DNA of 23,122 bases from an uncultured Bacteroides sp. GTDB taxonomy: Bacteria; Bacteroidota; Bacteroidia; Bacteroidales; Bacteroidaceae. Position numbers and translations under genes: made by a program. Within the stretch, counting starts at the first letter, position 1; each line of letters begins with the position of its first letter. A model generated the notes under the pieces. The model was not told the origin of the DNA. It searched no databases and saw only the letters and a list, made by a program, of their open reading frames with translations. The DNA is taken from positions 1 through 23,122 of the forward strand of contig CAUHML010000047.1 of assembly GCA_959606905.1 (NCBI GenBank). Reading direction: 5' to 3'. This document shows, one piece after another, positions 5,906 through 16,200 of this stretch.

Positions 5906-8263
5906 CTATTCTATTTCACTTATAGAAAAAAGAGTATTTCTACGCTCCATCCGCACATTTTCTCCAGTTAGCTGACATGATGATTCCAAACGGATATCAG
6001 AAGATGACGCACCTATTTTAAATGTATATTGACCACCGGCTATAGTCCATCCATTATTTGCATAATAAGCCATTTGCTGAAGAGAAACCTTAAAACTTAT
6101 TATTTTCGATTCGCCGGGGTTCAAATTCACACGGGCAAACCCTTTTAGCTGTATAGGTTTGAGAAATTCCGAGGAAGTAGGAGACAGATAAAGTTGCACA
6201 ACTTCAGTACCTGCACATTTTCCTGTATTTTTCACCTTACAGCTAACCTCAATCAAATCATCAGTTGTTTGTGCAGTAGACGGAACTTTTATATCGCTAT
6301 ATTCAAAGGAAGTATATGAAAGCCCAAAACCAAACGGATAAGCTATTCTTTCTTGGAATTCACCATTGTTATAACAATAAAGTTCTTTATCTTCAGTCTT
6401 AGGATAGCTAACGCATAATTTTCCGGACGGATTGACATTGCCTAACAAAATATCAACAACAGCATTTCCTCCTTCTTCGCCCGGATACCACGCTTGCAGA
6501 ATAGCTGAACAACCTGCTTCTACTTCGTCAATCACTTGTGGACGTCCACCAAACATAACCAGAACAACCGGTTTACCTGTAGCAATCAGTTCTTTTAAAA
6601 ACTGTTCCTGATCTCCCGGCAAACAGATACCTTTACGTTGCCGAGCCTCTCCGCATAAGGTAGGATTCTCTCCTAATGCAGCAATAATCACATCACTTTC
6701 CGAAGCTACATTTATGGCAGCCTGCCAGTTAGTAGAATCGGATGATTCCATTAACATCATATTCAAGCGTTCAGTTCTAGGATCTCCTTCACGGATAATG
6801 GAAGTCTCATTTTTTGCACTCCAATCACATCCGCGTTCATAGTCCACAGTGAATCTACCATTCGCCTTGTGCTTAAAAGCATCATATACAGAAACAATTT
6901 TAGGACTGTCAGGGTCTATTTTTCCTCCCCACCAGAATGCCTGCATAGACTGATATGTATAATCTCCTAACATACACCAATATGTATTTGCGTTCGGCCC
7001 TACCAAAGCTATTTTCCTATATTTGCCAGAGAGGGGCAATACATTGTTATTTTTTAACAAGACAATGGATTGACATGCCAAGTTATAAGAAGTTTTACGA
7101 TATTCGGGACAATCCAAATCCAAATTTCCTGTTGCATAGAGCTTCCGGTCTGTAGATAATACCCCCAAACGTGCTTTCAACATTAATGCACGTTTTACCG
7201 CAATCTCAAAATATTTCTCATTAACCAAACTGTCTTCTATTAATTCGGGCAGATATTTATAACAATTATTTGATGGCAATTCAATGTCATTACCTGCGGT
7301 TAGAGCCTCAACAGCCCGTTGTTTCAAGATATCAGGATTTCCTTTCTGACTAGCATATCCTACTGCCCCATAGTCACTGACCACTACTCCATCAAATCCA
7401 AGATATCCACGTAATATTTTATTCAGAAGAGTATCGCTGGATACGGCTTGTTCACTACGGAACCGGCCATAGGATGTCATCAAGACCTTACATCCCGCCT
7501 GTCGTATCATAGCTTCGTGTGGCAAAAGCACTTCCTCATAAATTTCTTTCCAACTCAAAGAAGAGCCTCCACCATATCCCAAAAAATGCTTGGTGCACGC
7601 AGCAACTCCATTTTTCAATCCTTTCTTCTGCAGACCTTCCACAAAAGCGACTCCCATAGCTGCACTAAGATACCCATCTTCACCATAGGATTCTTCTATA
7701 CGTGGCCAATGAGCGGTACGTATGAGATCGACCATGGGTGACAAAGCAAGAGTAGCGCCAACAGAGCGCATGACTTCCGCCGTTTGTTCCGTTTTTACTG
7801 TAGCCAGTTCCGGATTCCATGTGCAGGCTATACCCAATTGTTGGGGATAAACGGTCGCTCCTTTGGCAGCCAGTCCGGTAATGGCCTCTTCGTGAAATAT
7901 GGCTGGTATACCTGAGGGAGTCTCATGTATCAGATAATTTTGAAGATCACGCACAAAATCACGCAGTTCATTTGGTTCCATATCTAAAGCGCAAGCATAT
8001 TGACAAATATGCCCTATACCGTCAGGTATCTTCTCTTTACACTTTTCTAATGACAATTTTCCATCCTCCATTATTTCTTTCGGACGAATACCATACAATT
8101 GTGCAACTCTTTCGGCTTGTGTCATCCTACTATAAAGCGTATCTACTTGCAGGCTCATTTCCCGAATGTCGAAATCCTCAATTGTTTTTTCATGGGTTTT
8201 AGAAGTACAACCGATAAATCCTAAAGATATTAGTATAAAACAGTAAATTGATATTTTTTTCAT
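5906..8263 (-). CDS. Glycoside hydrolase family 3 lipoprotein (beta-glucosidase/beta-xylosidase type)
   Basis: This 785-residue GH3 exo-enzyme should release terminal beta-linked sugars (glucose, xylose or similar) by a retaining mechanism. The signal peptide ends LGFIGC, with lipobox Cys19, so it is membrane-anchored. The N-terminal TIM-barrel (about 40-370) shows RIEESYGED (188-196), CTKHFLGYGG with K225-H226, and VVVSDYG with the predicted nucleophile Asp297. The C-terminal sandwich (about 395-620) has GEARQR with Glu539 as acid/base candidate and the block AWYPGEEGGNAVVDILLGNVNPSGKL (589-615 region). A fibronectin-III-like domain follows (about 650-770). The length fits three-domain bacterial GH3 enzymes. 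The nucleophile is followed by Tyr, where many beta-glucosidases have Trp. It lies 34 bases after GH95 and ends the enzyme operon. Substrate is not determined; beta-xylosidase would suit a xylogalacturonan ligand. Confidence 0.93.
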   Translation of the reverse strand: MKKISIYCFILISLGFIGCTSKTHEKTIEDFDIREMSLQVDTLYSRMTQAERVAQLYGIRPKEIMEDGKLSLEKCKEKIPDGIGHICQYACALDMEPNELRDFVRDLQNYLIHETPSGIPAIFHEEAITGLAAKGATVYPQQLGIACTWNPELATVKTEQTAEVMRSVGATLALSPMVDLIRTAHWPRIEESYGEDGYLSAAMGVAFVEGLQKKGLKNGVAACTKHFLGYGGGSSLSWKEIYEEVLLPHEAMIRQAGCKVLMTSYGRFRSEQAVSSDTLLNKILRGYLGFDGVVVSDYGAVGYASQKGNPDILKQRAVEALTAGNDIELPSNNCYKYLPELIEDSLVNEKYFEIAVKRALMLKARLGVLSTDRKLYATGNLDLDCPEYRKTSYNLACQSIVLLKNNNVLPLSGKYRKIALVGPNANTYWCMLGDYTYQSMQAFWWGGKIDPDSPKIVSVYDAFKHKANGRFTVDYERGCDWSAKNETSIIREGDPRTERLNMMLMESSDSTNWQAAINVASESDVIIAALGENPTLCGEARQRKGICLPGDQEQFLKELIATGKPVVLVMFGGRPQVIDEVEAGCSAILQAWYPGEEGGNAVVDILLGNVNPSGKLCVSYPKTEDKELYCYNNGEFQERIAYPFGFGLSYTSFEYSDIKVPSTAQTTDDLIEVSCKVKNTGKCAGTEVVQLYLSPTSSEFLKPIQLKGFARVNLNPGESKIISFKVSLQQMAYYANNGWTIAGGQYTFKIGASSSDIRLESSCQLTGENVRMERRNTLFSISEIE

Positions 8264-8297
8264 ATTTGAATTTATATCAGAAAATATTCTTGTAAAA

Positions 8298-10772
8298 TCA
8301 AAGACAACTTGAAATAAAAGTATAAGTCTGTCCCGCTTCAGTAGCTACATCATATAAATAAGAATCTTTCAATTCCACTCCTTTCAATGGAACTTTCTCA
8401 CTAACCAGCGGACGACTGATTTCTTGCTTTTCAAACAAGGGATTAGGATTATCTCCTTCCGCTTTAACCAATGTCATACCATCCATCGCCAAAGTATTGT
8501 GCACACGTAAGCGAAGATTACCACCGATAGTAGATTTGATAATTGCCGACTCTACCTTGCCGTCTTTCCATTTCAGAGAAACGATTTCGAAACCACCACG
8601 TGCACGAAGCCCCCTAATCTCTCCATTTTTCCAGGTATCAGGTAAAGCAGGAAGTAAATGAACAGCCCCATCATGGCTCTGCATCAACATTTCAGCAATT
8701 CCGGCTGCACAACCAAAATTTCCATCAATCTGGAAAGGCGGATGAGCATCGAATAAATTTGGATAAGTACCTCCTCCCTGACCTTTCTGTACTTCAGGAG
8801 AAACAAAATTCAACTGATTGGCAATCAACTTAAATGCATGATTCCCATCCAAACATCTTGCCCAAAAACAGACTTTCCATCCCATAGACCAACCAGTAGA
8901 AGGATCACCACGCTGTATCAATGTATTACGGGCAGCTTCAAAAAGTATAGGTGATGAATAAGGAGAAATTTGATAACCGGGGAAAAGTCCCCATAAATGA
9001 GAGATATGACGATGATGGTCATTAGGGTTATCCCAGTCTTCGAACCACTCTTGCAACTGTCCGTATTGCCCTACTTGCATGGGAGGAAGTTGCCTTTTTA
9101 ATGACAGAATGGTATCACAGAATTGCTTGTCCAGATTCAAAATCTGTGCTGCTGAACGAGTATTTGAAAATAAATCGGATACCAACTGATTGTCCATCGT
9201 GATACCTGCAAACAGATTGGCTTTCCCTTTCCAAATACTAGGCGAATTCTCTGGAGAGTTACTAGGAGTGACTACCAGATAACCGGTATTGGGATCTCTT
9301 ACTAAAAAATCAACAAAAAATTCTGAAGCACTCTTCAGAATAGGATACACGGAAGCCAGGTATTCCTTATCACCCGAATAGAGGTAACGGTCCCACAAAT
9401 GTTGACATAACCACGCATTACAGGTAGGCCACGGTCCACAATAAGCCCTATCTACAGCACCATTCATACGCCACAAATCCGTATTGTGATGCAATACCCA
9501 TCCCCGGCAACCATACATCTCCCGGGCAGCCTCCTGACCGTTCTCATACAATTCTTTCACCATTTGTAGGAAAGGCTCATGCATCTCACGCAAATTGGTA
9601 ACTTCGGCAGGCCAATAATTCATTTCCGCATTGATATTGGTGGTATAACGGCATTTCCAAGCAGGATTTAGTTTCTGATTCCAAATACCTTGTAAATTAG
9701 CAGGTTGTCCTCCCGGCTGAGAACTGGAAATAAGCAAATAACGACCGAACTGAAAATAAAGAGCAACCAGATGGGGATCATCGGAAATAGCGAATTCTTT
9801 TATCCGGACATCAGTAGGTTTATCAGCCTGCGAAGTGCGTCCCAAATTCAGAGATACACGGTTATAGTATTTTTGATATGCACTGATATGAGCCTGTAAA
9901 GCTCGGGCATAATTCTTTCCGGCATTCTTCATGGATACCTTATTACGCCCGGATGGATTTCCGGATATATCCTTATAATTCACAAAATTAGTGGCCATGG
10001 CGATATAAATAGTAGCACTATTAGCATTAGTCACGGATAATAATGTATCTCCTGCCACACTCTTTCCACCCTGTAAATCTAACTTCAAATCTGCACGGAA
10101 ACAAATAGAACCTTTTGTGAAATCGTCTCCTTTAGTTGTGCCTTCCAAAATCAAGGCATTCTTTCCAGAAACGGTAACATCCACCTTCTGAGGACAAGTC
10201 AGGGAAGCGGAAAAAGTAAGTTTTCCCGGTTGAGAAGCAGTAAGGCGGACAATGACCAGCTGGTCGACAAAAGAGGTAAAGACCTCACGCTTATAATCTA
10301 TTCCATTTACAGTATAAGCAGTCGTGGCTACAGCTTTTTCCAAATCCAATTCACGACGGAAGTTTGTATAATTTTCATGACTAGGAAAGTCCAGACGCAA
10401 GCTGCCCACTGTCTGATATGGCATCCCGAAACCGTTCTTGGAGAGGATTTTTTCACCTGCCAACGCTTGAGCTTCAGGATATCTACCAGCAAAAATTAAC
10501 TGACGGATGGTCGCCAACGCTCCTTTAGCCTCAGGATTATAATTTTTATAAGGAGAACCTGCCGATACTGTTTCCTCATTCAATTGAATCTCTTCGGTTA
10601 CAGGATTACCATATACCATGGCTCCCAATCGTCCATTTCCCAAAGGTAATGCCTCTTCCCAATATCTGGCAGGCTTATCATACCATAATACAGGTTTTTC
10701 CTGAGCGTCTATGCTGATGCTGACTACAGATAGCAAAACTACAAGTGCTATTTTTAATAACTTACGTGTCAT
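8298..10772 (-). CDS. Glycoside hydrolase family 95, predicted alpha-L-galactosidase (or alpha-L-fucosidase)
   Basis: This 824-residue GH95 enzyme should remove a terminal alpha-L-galactosyl or alpha-L-fucosyl unit by inversion. A signal peptide of about 24 residues (ending SIDAQ, no lipobox Cys) predicts a periplasmic enzyme. The N-terminal beta domain starts at [19 protein letters not shown] (29-47), and a catalytic alpha/alpha barrel covers about 330-700. Key residues align with those known from Bifidobacterium AfcA: Asn379 and Asn381 in [12 protein letters not shown], Glu508 in [11 protein letters not shown], and Asp683 in FQIDGNFG. The residue two before Asn379 is Thr377; AfcA has His there. 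From memory, Thr at this place goes with L-galactose specificity in GH95 (His with fucose), so I lean to alpha-L-galactosidase. The gene lies 32 bases after the esterase and 34 before GH3, in one operon. Confidence 0.93.
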   Translation of the reverse strand: MTRKLLKIALVVLLSVVSISIDAQEKPVLWYDKPARYWEEALPLGNGRLGAMVYGNPVTEEIQLNEETVSAGSPYKNYNPEAKGALATIRQLIFAGRYPEAQALAGEKILSKNGFGMPYQTVGSLRLDFPSHENYTNFRRELDLEKAVATTAYTVNGIDYKREVFTSFVDQLVIVRLTASQPGKLTFSASLTCPQKVDVTVSGKNALILEGTTKGDDFTKGSICFRADLKLDLQGGKSVAGDTLLSVTNANSATIYIAMATNFVNYKDISGNPSGRNKVSMKNAGKNYARALQAHISAYQKYYNRVSLNLGRTSQADKPTDVRIKEFAISDDPHLVALYFQFGRYLLISSSQPGGQPANLQGIWNQKLNPAWKCRYTTNINAEMNYWPAEVTNLREMHEPFLQMVKELYENGQEAAREMYGCRGWVLHHNTDLWRMNGAVDRAYCGPWPTCNAWLCQHLWDRYLYSGDKEYLASVYPILKSASEFFVDFLVRDPNTGYLVVTPSNSPENSPSIWKGKANLFAGITMDNQLVSDLFSNTRSAAQILNLDKQFCDTILSLKRQLPPMQVGQYGQLQEWFEDWDNPNDHHRHISHLWGLFPGYQISPYSSPILFEAARNTLIQRGDPSTGWSMGWKVCFWARCLDGNHAFKLIANQLNFVSPEVQKGQGGGTYPNLFDAHPPFQIDGNFGCAAGIAEMLMQSHDGAVHLLPALPDTWKNGEIRGLRARGGFEIVSLKWKDGKVESAIIKSTIGGNLRLRVHNTLAMDGMTLVKAEGDNPNPLFEKQEISRPLVSEKVPLKGVELKDSYLYDVATEAGQTYTFISSCL

Positions 10773-10804
10773 TTTATAATTAAATTAATAAATATCATCG
10801 ACTT

Positions 10805-11734
10805 TTATAATGGAGAAAGAAATCCATTCTCTATCAACCAAGCTTCAGCCAACTCCGGCCACATGACCGTGCTTCCCCTTTGTGCACGCAAAGAGATGGC
10901 ATGCCCGCCGACAGGAAACAGATGCAACGAAGATTTCTCTATTCCCGCTTTATACAAGGCTGTATAATAAGCGATGCTGTTCAAAGGAGAAACAGCCTTG
11001 TCATTAGAAGCATGAAACAAGATAGCCGGTGCCGTGTTACCATCCACTTGTTTTTCCAAAGAAAACAAGTTTCTGAGAGCGATATCCTGTTCCCGCTTTC
11101 CCAACAGATTTGTCCGGCTCCCTTTATGAACAATAGCGTCATCCATAGAAATAACCGGAGATATCAATACAGCAAAAGAAGGTTTACAACTATATGCATC
11201 CAGTGCATCGCCCACTTTTGACCAGTCTTCATCAATAGCACACAATGAAGCGGCCAGATGACCGCCGGCAGAACAACCCATCACTCCCACTTTATGAATA
11301 TCTATTCCATATTCCTCCGCATGAGCACGTATATAGCGAAGAGCACGTTGTCCATCCTGCAAAGGAGCTTTGTAAGATTCTATTACATCCGGTGATTGCG
11401 GGAAACGATGTATCAGGACAAAAGCCGTTACTCCCAAGGTATTATACCATTTTGCCAATGCGATACCGCTGATTTCATGCGCCAGTTTCACATATCCGCC
11501 ACCAGGAATGATCAATACCGCCGTACCGGTACGCTCGGCTTTTGACGGTTCATAAACATGAACAGCAGGAATTCCGACTTGTACCACACGTTCCCTGACT
11601 ACAGAATCTTTAAGAACTATACCTTTGCTATTGGGCATATTATTCTGCCACAAAGGAATTATTTTCTGAGCCTGAAGAGTAACCGTCATCAATGCCATCA
11701 AAAGAAAACCTAATAAAAATACGAATCTGTTCAT
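10805..11734 (-). CDS. Secreted alpha/beta-hydrolase, probable carbohydrate (acetyl)esterase
   Basis: This 309-residue serine esterase of the alpha/beta-hydrolase fold (BD-FAE/acetylxylan-esterase-like) probably removes acetyl or other acyl groups from the imported glycan in the periplasm. The signal peptide (1-22, MNRFVFLLGFLLMALMTVTL then QAQ) has no lipobox. The oxyanion segment is IIPGGGY (75-81). The catalytic triad is Ser155 in GCSAGGH, Asp245 in HASNDKAVSP and His278 in FPVGGHA. A longer frame begins at 11764, but it puts ten charged residues before the signal peptide and overlaps GH28. ATG 11734 is preceded by AAAGGAG about 9 bases upstream, inside the last codons of GH28. I chose the shorter start, 4 bases after the GH28 stop, which implies translational coupling. 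The exact ester is unknown. Confidence 0.88.
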   Translation of the reverse strand: MNRFVFLLGFLLMALMTVTLQAQKIIPLWQNNMPNSKGIVLKDSVVRERVVQVGIPAVHVYEPSKAERTGTAVLIIPGGGYVKLAHEISGIALAKWYNTLGVTAFVLIHRFPQSPDVIESYKAPLQDGQRALRYIRAHAEEYGIDIHKVGVMGCSAGGHLAASLCAIDEDWSKVGDALDAYSCKPSFAVLISPVISMDDAIVHKGSRTNLLGKREQDIALRNLFSLEKQVDGNTAPAILFHASNDKAVSPLNSIAYYTALYKAGIEKSSLHLFPVGGHAISLRAQRGSTVMWPELAEAWLIENGFLSPL

Positions 11735-11738
11735 TACT

Positions 11739-13130
11739 TTATACTCCTTTAAAATCCTGTCCATTTACTGTTACATTCTCAAAGTGAATGTTTTCAACAC
11801 CAGTCACCTTATTTATTTCCGGTTTCATCACTCCATCAAAAGTGCAATCTTTCACAAAAATATCTCGCGCCTGTATTTTATCCTCAAAACCATCCAGATG
11901 CAAAACATACTGACTTTTCTTACTTGTGATATTTTCCAAATGAATATTGTGAAAATAAGGAAGATACGGTCCGTCATCCACATGCCAATATTTCAATTCA
12001 AAGCCTAAAATAGACTCCTTACATTCACCTACCCTAATATTCCGGATAAATATATTTTCTACTTCGCCTCCTCGCATGGCATTTGATTTTATACGGATAA
12101 TACGGTCGAGTTCAGGACTGTCCATGGTACAATTTTCCACCCATACGTTACGGCATCCTCCGGTCACTTCACTGCCAATAGCTACTCCGGCATGACCATC
12201 CTTCATTCTACAATGACGGACTATAATATTCTCACTGGGGATATTCCAGTAACGGCCATCTTCATCACGTCCCGATTTGATGGCGATACAATCATCACCT
12301 GTATCAAAATCACAATCCTCAATCAATACATTCCTGCATGATTCCGGATCACAACCATCATTATTATAGCCATGACTCTGCATTTTGACTTTCCTGACAG
12401 TGATATTCTCGGACAACAACGGATGAATAAGCCAGAACGGAGAACGGTTGAGAGTAAATCCTTCCAATAGAATATTCTTACATTTATAGAGGTTGATAAA
12501 CTGGGGGCGTATACCATTCTCTCTCATAAAGACACGTTCTTTAAAAGGAATAGAATCCTCTTTCATTTCATACAACAAAGTTTTCTCATTTATTTTCTTA
12601 CCATCTTCCTGTACAATACCACGAATTCTGTTTTCACTGAGCCAATTACTGCTATCAGCCTGGCCATCCATCACCCCGTTACCAGTGATGGCAATATTAG
12701 TTTCTCCATAGGCATAAATCAACGGAGAGATATTGTAACAATCTATTCCTTCTATGCGAGTCTGCACAAGGTCGAAGAAGAAGGGATCTGTAGTAAACTT
12801 CAGTACCGTACTGTCAGATAAATGAAGGTTTACATTGGATTTCAAACGGATGGGGGCTGTGAGAAACTCTCCATCGGGAATAATAACTTTCCCACCTCCC
12901 TGCTCAGAACAAATAGTTATGGCCCTATTAATGGCATTCGTATAAAGCGTGTCTTTTACGTCGTGATAATCCGTAATCACGAAACTTCCCTCAGGGAAGA
13001 CAGGAGGTACAATTTGATTATTAACCTCGGTCATTTGATTCCACGGAGATACTTCTTTTTTATCACATGAAGATATGGCTGTTGTCAGAAACAGCAAAGA
13101 TACCAAAATTTGAGCGGTTCTTGTCTGCAT
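11739..13130 (-). CDS. Glycoside hydrolase family 28 lipoprotein (polygalacturonase-like)
   Basis: This 463-residue enzyme of the right-handed parallel beta-helix family GH28 should cleave alpha-galacturonosyl linkages in a pectic substrate by inversion. The signal peptide ends AISSC with lipobox Cys22, followed by DKKE, so it is a lipoprotein. Catalytic motifs are all present: NND with Asp258 (YNNDGCDPES), GDDC with Asp279 and Asp280 (DTGDDCIAIKSG), His313 in DGHAGVAIGSE (canonical GHG here is GHA), and RIKS at 346-349. The N-terminal AINRAITICSEQGGGKVIIP block is typical of bacterial GH28. The architecture and the missing lyases suggest an exo- or side-chain-acting enzyme, but that is inference. 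It is the first gene of the enzyme operon, 79 bases after the HTCS stop, with a -7 consensus in the gap. Its last codons carry the ribosome binding site of the esterase. Confidence 0.94.
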   Translation of the reverse strand: MQTRTAQILVSLLFLTTAISSCDKKEVSPWNQMTEVNNQIVPPVFPEGSFVITDYHDVKDTLYTNAINRAITICSEQGGGKVIIPDGEFLTAPIRLKSNVNLHLSDSTVLKFTTDPFFFDLVQTRIEGIDCYNISPLIYAYGETNIAITGNGVMDGQADSSNWLSENRIRGIVQEDGKKINEKTLLYEMKEDSIPFKERVFMRENGIRPQFINLYKCKNILLEGFTLNRSPFWLIHPLLSENITVRKVKMQSHGYNNDGCDPESCRNVLIEDCDFDTGDDCIAIKSGRDEDGRYWNIPSENIIVRHCRMKDGHAGVAIGSEVTGGCRNVWVENCTMDSPELDRIIRIKSNAMRGGEVENIFIRNIRVGECKESILGFELKYWHVDDGPYLPYFHNIHLENITSKKSQYVLHLDGFEDKIQARDIFVKDCTFDGVMKPEINKVTGVENIHFENVTVNGQDFKGV

Positions 13131-13158
13131 AGTATTGTATTATGTTTATAATTCTATG

Positions 13159-13166
13159 CAAAAATA
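13159..13166 (-). promoter_or_regulatory. Candidate -7 element for the GH28-esterase-GH95-GH3 operon
   Basis: On the minus strand TATTTTTG is a full match to the Bacteroides -7 consensus TAnnTTTG, in the 79-bp gap between the HTCS stop and GH28. Transcription would begin about 22 bases before the GH28 start codon. No clear -33 TTTG is seen about 19 bases further upstream, which fits an activator-dependent promoter. Co-transcription with the HTCS cannot be excluded. Confidence 0.45.
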
Positions 13167-13209
13167 GGACAAGATACCTATACAGCCATTGCAGTATTTG
13201 GGGCATTAA

Positions 13210-16200
13210 TTATACATTTTGTTCAACAATCGTTTTATGCTTTAATCTGTACTCTTTTGGTGTACATCCCATTGCTTCTTTGAATACTCTGCTGAAATAT
13301 TGCGGAGTAGTGAATCCACTCATATATCCTACTTCAGATACAGTAAATTCATCTTGTTCCAAAAGTTGGACAGCCCGTTTAATCCGCATCGTCTTTACAA
13401 AATCTACAGGAGAAACTCCCATCAAAGATTTCACCTTCCGGTAGAATACAGTCCGGCTCATGCTCATAGCTTCTGCCAAATCGTCAATTTTAAATTCAGA
13501 ATTCTGAATGTTTTCCTCCACACTCTGAAGAATATTCCGGATGAAATCATTATCAAAATGAGTAACTTGAGGAGTAGAAGGAGTAAGTTGTTCCATAAGA
13601 CTAGTATCTTTCTCGCCTTCTCTCATCTTTGAAATGTAATAATCATACAATATTTGCCGTTGTTTGAGTAAGGAATCTACTCTGGCTTTCAAATAAGCAG
13701 AACTAAAAGGTTTCGTTATATATTCATCTGCCCCGTATTCCAGTCCTTGGATTTGGTCATTCAAAGAAGACTTGGCAGATAACAAAATAATAGGAATATG
13801 ACAAATATCATTGTTTCCTTTAACCCGTTTCAGATATTCTATTCCATCCATTTCGGGCATCATAATATCACTGATCACGATATCGGGTAATTCTCTCAAC
13901 GTCATTTCAAGTCCTTGACAACCATTACCCGCTTCAAGAACCACATACTCCCTAGCAAGCACACCACAGATAAAATGGCGAAGTTCTTCATTATCCTCAA
14001 TAATGAGAATCCGTGTTTCCTTATCTTCTTCCTCTTCTGTAAGCTTATCGGGTATTGCCACCTCCTGTCCGGAATTCTTGCTGTCCGCTAGAATAAATTC
14101 AATATTGGCATCGGCATCGAAAACATCACGGTTACCCGGCAGTCTGATAAAGAAACTGCTACCTTCACCCAGTTTGCTGTCTACTCTGACAGTACCATGA
14201 AGCAGATTCAGTAATTCTTTGACCAATGAAAGTCCTATACCGGTAGACATATTGGGATCAATCTCATCCAAAGTATCAAAACGGGTAAACAGACGATTGA
14301 GCTTTTGGGCATTAATACCTCTACCCTCATCTTTCACCTGCAAACACAAAATCTGTTTCTCGCAAGTAACAGATAGGGAGATACTTTTCTCATCAGGAGT
14401 ATATTTAAAGGCATTGGACAATAAATTAAAAAGAATCTTCTCCAATTTGTCCACATCCGTATACATAACAAAGGAATCGAGAGGACAAAACAACCTGAAA
14501 TCAATACGATGCGTATGAGCCATAGGAACAAAATTACCGTAGATTTTTAGAATTAAAGGGATTATATCTACTTGTTCCATCAATACTTTCATCTTGTCAT
14601 TCTGTATCTTGCGAAAATCCAATATTTGATTGATGAGCCGCAACATTCTGTCTGTGTTTCTTTTGGCCACTTGCATATTCTCCATGCCTGCATCAGATAA
14701 TTTCTCATTACTAATGACTTCGTCAATGGGACTGGCTATAAGCGTCAACGGTGTACGAAGCTCATGGGATATATCAGTAAAGAAACGCAGTTTTAAGTTG
14801 GAAATCTGTTGTTCAAAATCTATCCTTCTTTGCAGGTTAGTAATGCGTAACACAATGCAGATCACTACCAACATAATCACCACGGCCATGGTGATATAGA
14901 GCAATACCGCCCAAACAGTTTCACCGAACACAGGATCAATATGTACGGACAAAGATGCCACATTATCAACCCATACCCCATCGGCATTAGTGGATTTGAC
15001 TTGAAACAGATAATCGCCGGCAGGTACATTCACCAAACTGGCAGAACGATTATTTCCAAGCTCTATCCATTGGTCATTCAGTCCCTTAATTCGATATACG
15101 TATTTTATAGCCGGAGAGTTAACATAGTCCAAGGCAGCAAAAGTTATAGTGAAATTACGTTCATCCGGCTGCAGGTACTGAGCCTCATCGTTACTATATA
15201 TGTCCTGCCTGCGAGAAGTATTATTCTGATAAATGTCAAGATGGGAAAAAACGATAGGAGGAACGAAATCACTCTTATGCAACTCATCGGGAATTATACA
15301 TAACGCACCATATAGTGACCCTAAAAGCAATTTACCAGAAGATAGCAAAACAGGCCTAGTCTCTGCCATCTGTATCTGATCTTTATACTCTTCGAGCAGA
15401 TTCAGGCCAGCATCAAATTTGGAAATCTTGTTTTCTGAAACTATCCATATATTTCCTTCTTGATCCTCTATGCTGGACAGTGACAAATCCGGTAATCGGT
15501 CATTAGTGGCATTGTAATGTTTAAAGTTCAATCTTTCAGATAAACTGCTACCATCATCCAAAATATTAATACCACCACTCAAAGTAGTTACCAGCAGTTT
15601 ACCACCCTTAGTTTGGGTTATATCCAATATATCATTATTGCTCAAACTGGAATAACGCTCATCACAAACATTATGAAAAAAACGAATCTCTTCCGGACGG
15701 GAAAAATCTGTAGAACAGGACAGCAATCCGCCAGTAGTACCTATCAAAATCACTCCATCAGCCACCTCATATAAACAACGCACTTTCTCACATACATGAA
15801 TGGGGTAATTATTGAGAATATTACCGTAATGAACAAACTTCAAATCTCCTCCTGCGGAAGCAGACTCAACCAAATTGATACCTCCACCGAAAGTGCCAAT
15901 CCATATTCTTCCAGACGAATCTTGCAAAATAGAGAATATAGACTTGGAAGAAATGCTGTAAGGATTATCTTTATCAGGCAGGTAACAAGTTACCTGATAG
16001 TTGTCCTCCCCTTGAAAACGGAATAAAAACAAACCGTCTTCTCTAGTCCCCATCCAGATGTTATGATCCTTATCTTCGTAAATACAGTACACGTCAGCAT
16101 TAAATGAGACAGACTGATCCGCCACTATTTTTCCTTTTTGCGAAATATTTCCTATCCACTGTCCTAACGAATCATAAAGACAGATGTTTCCCGGTTGAGT

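Noticed and set aside
11735..11764. Upstream start codon for the esterase
   Set aside because: It adds a charged ten-residue leader before the signal peptide and overlaps GH28; ATG 11734 has a clear AAAGGAG site.
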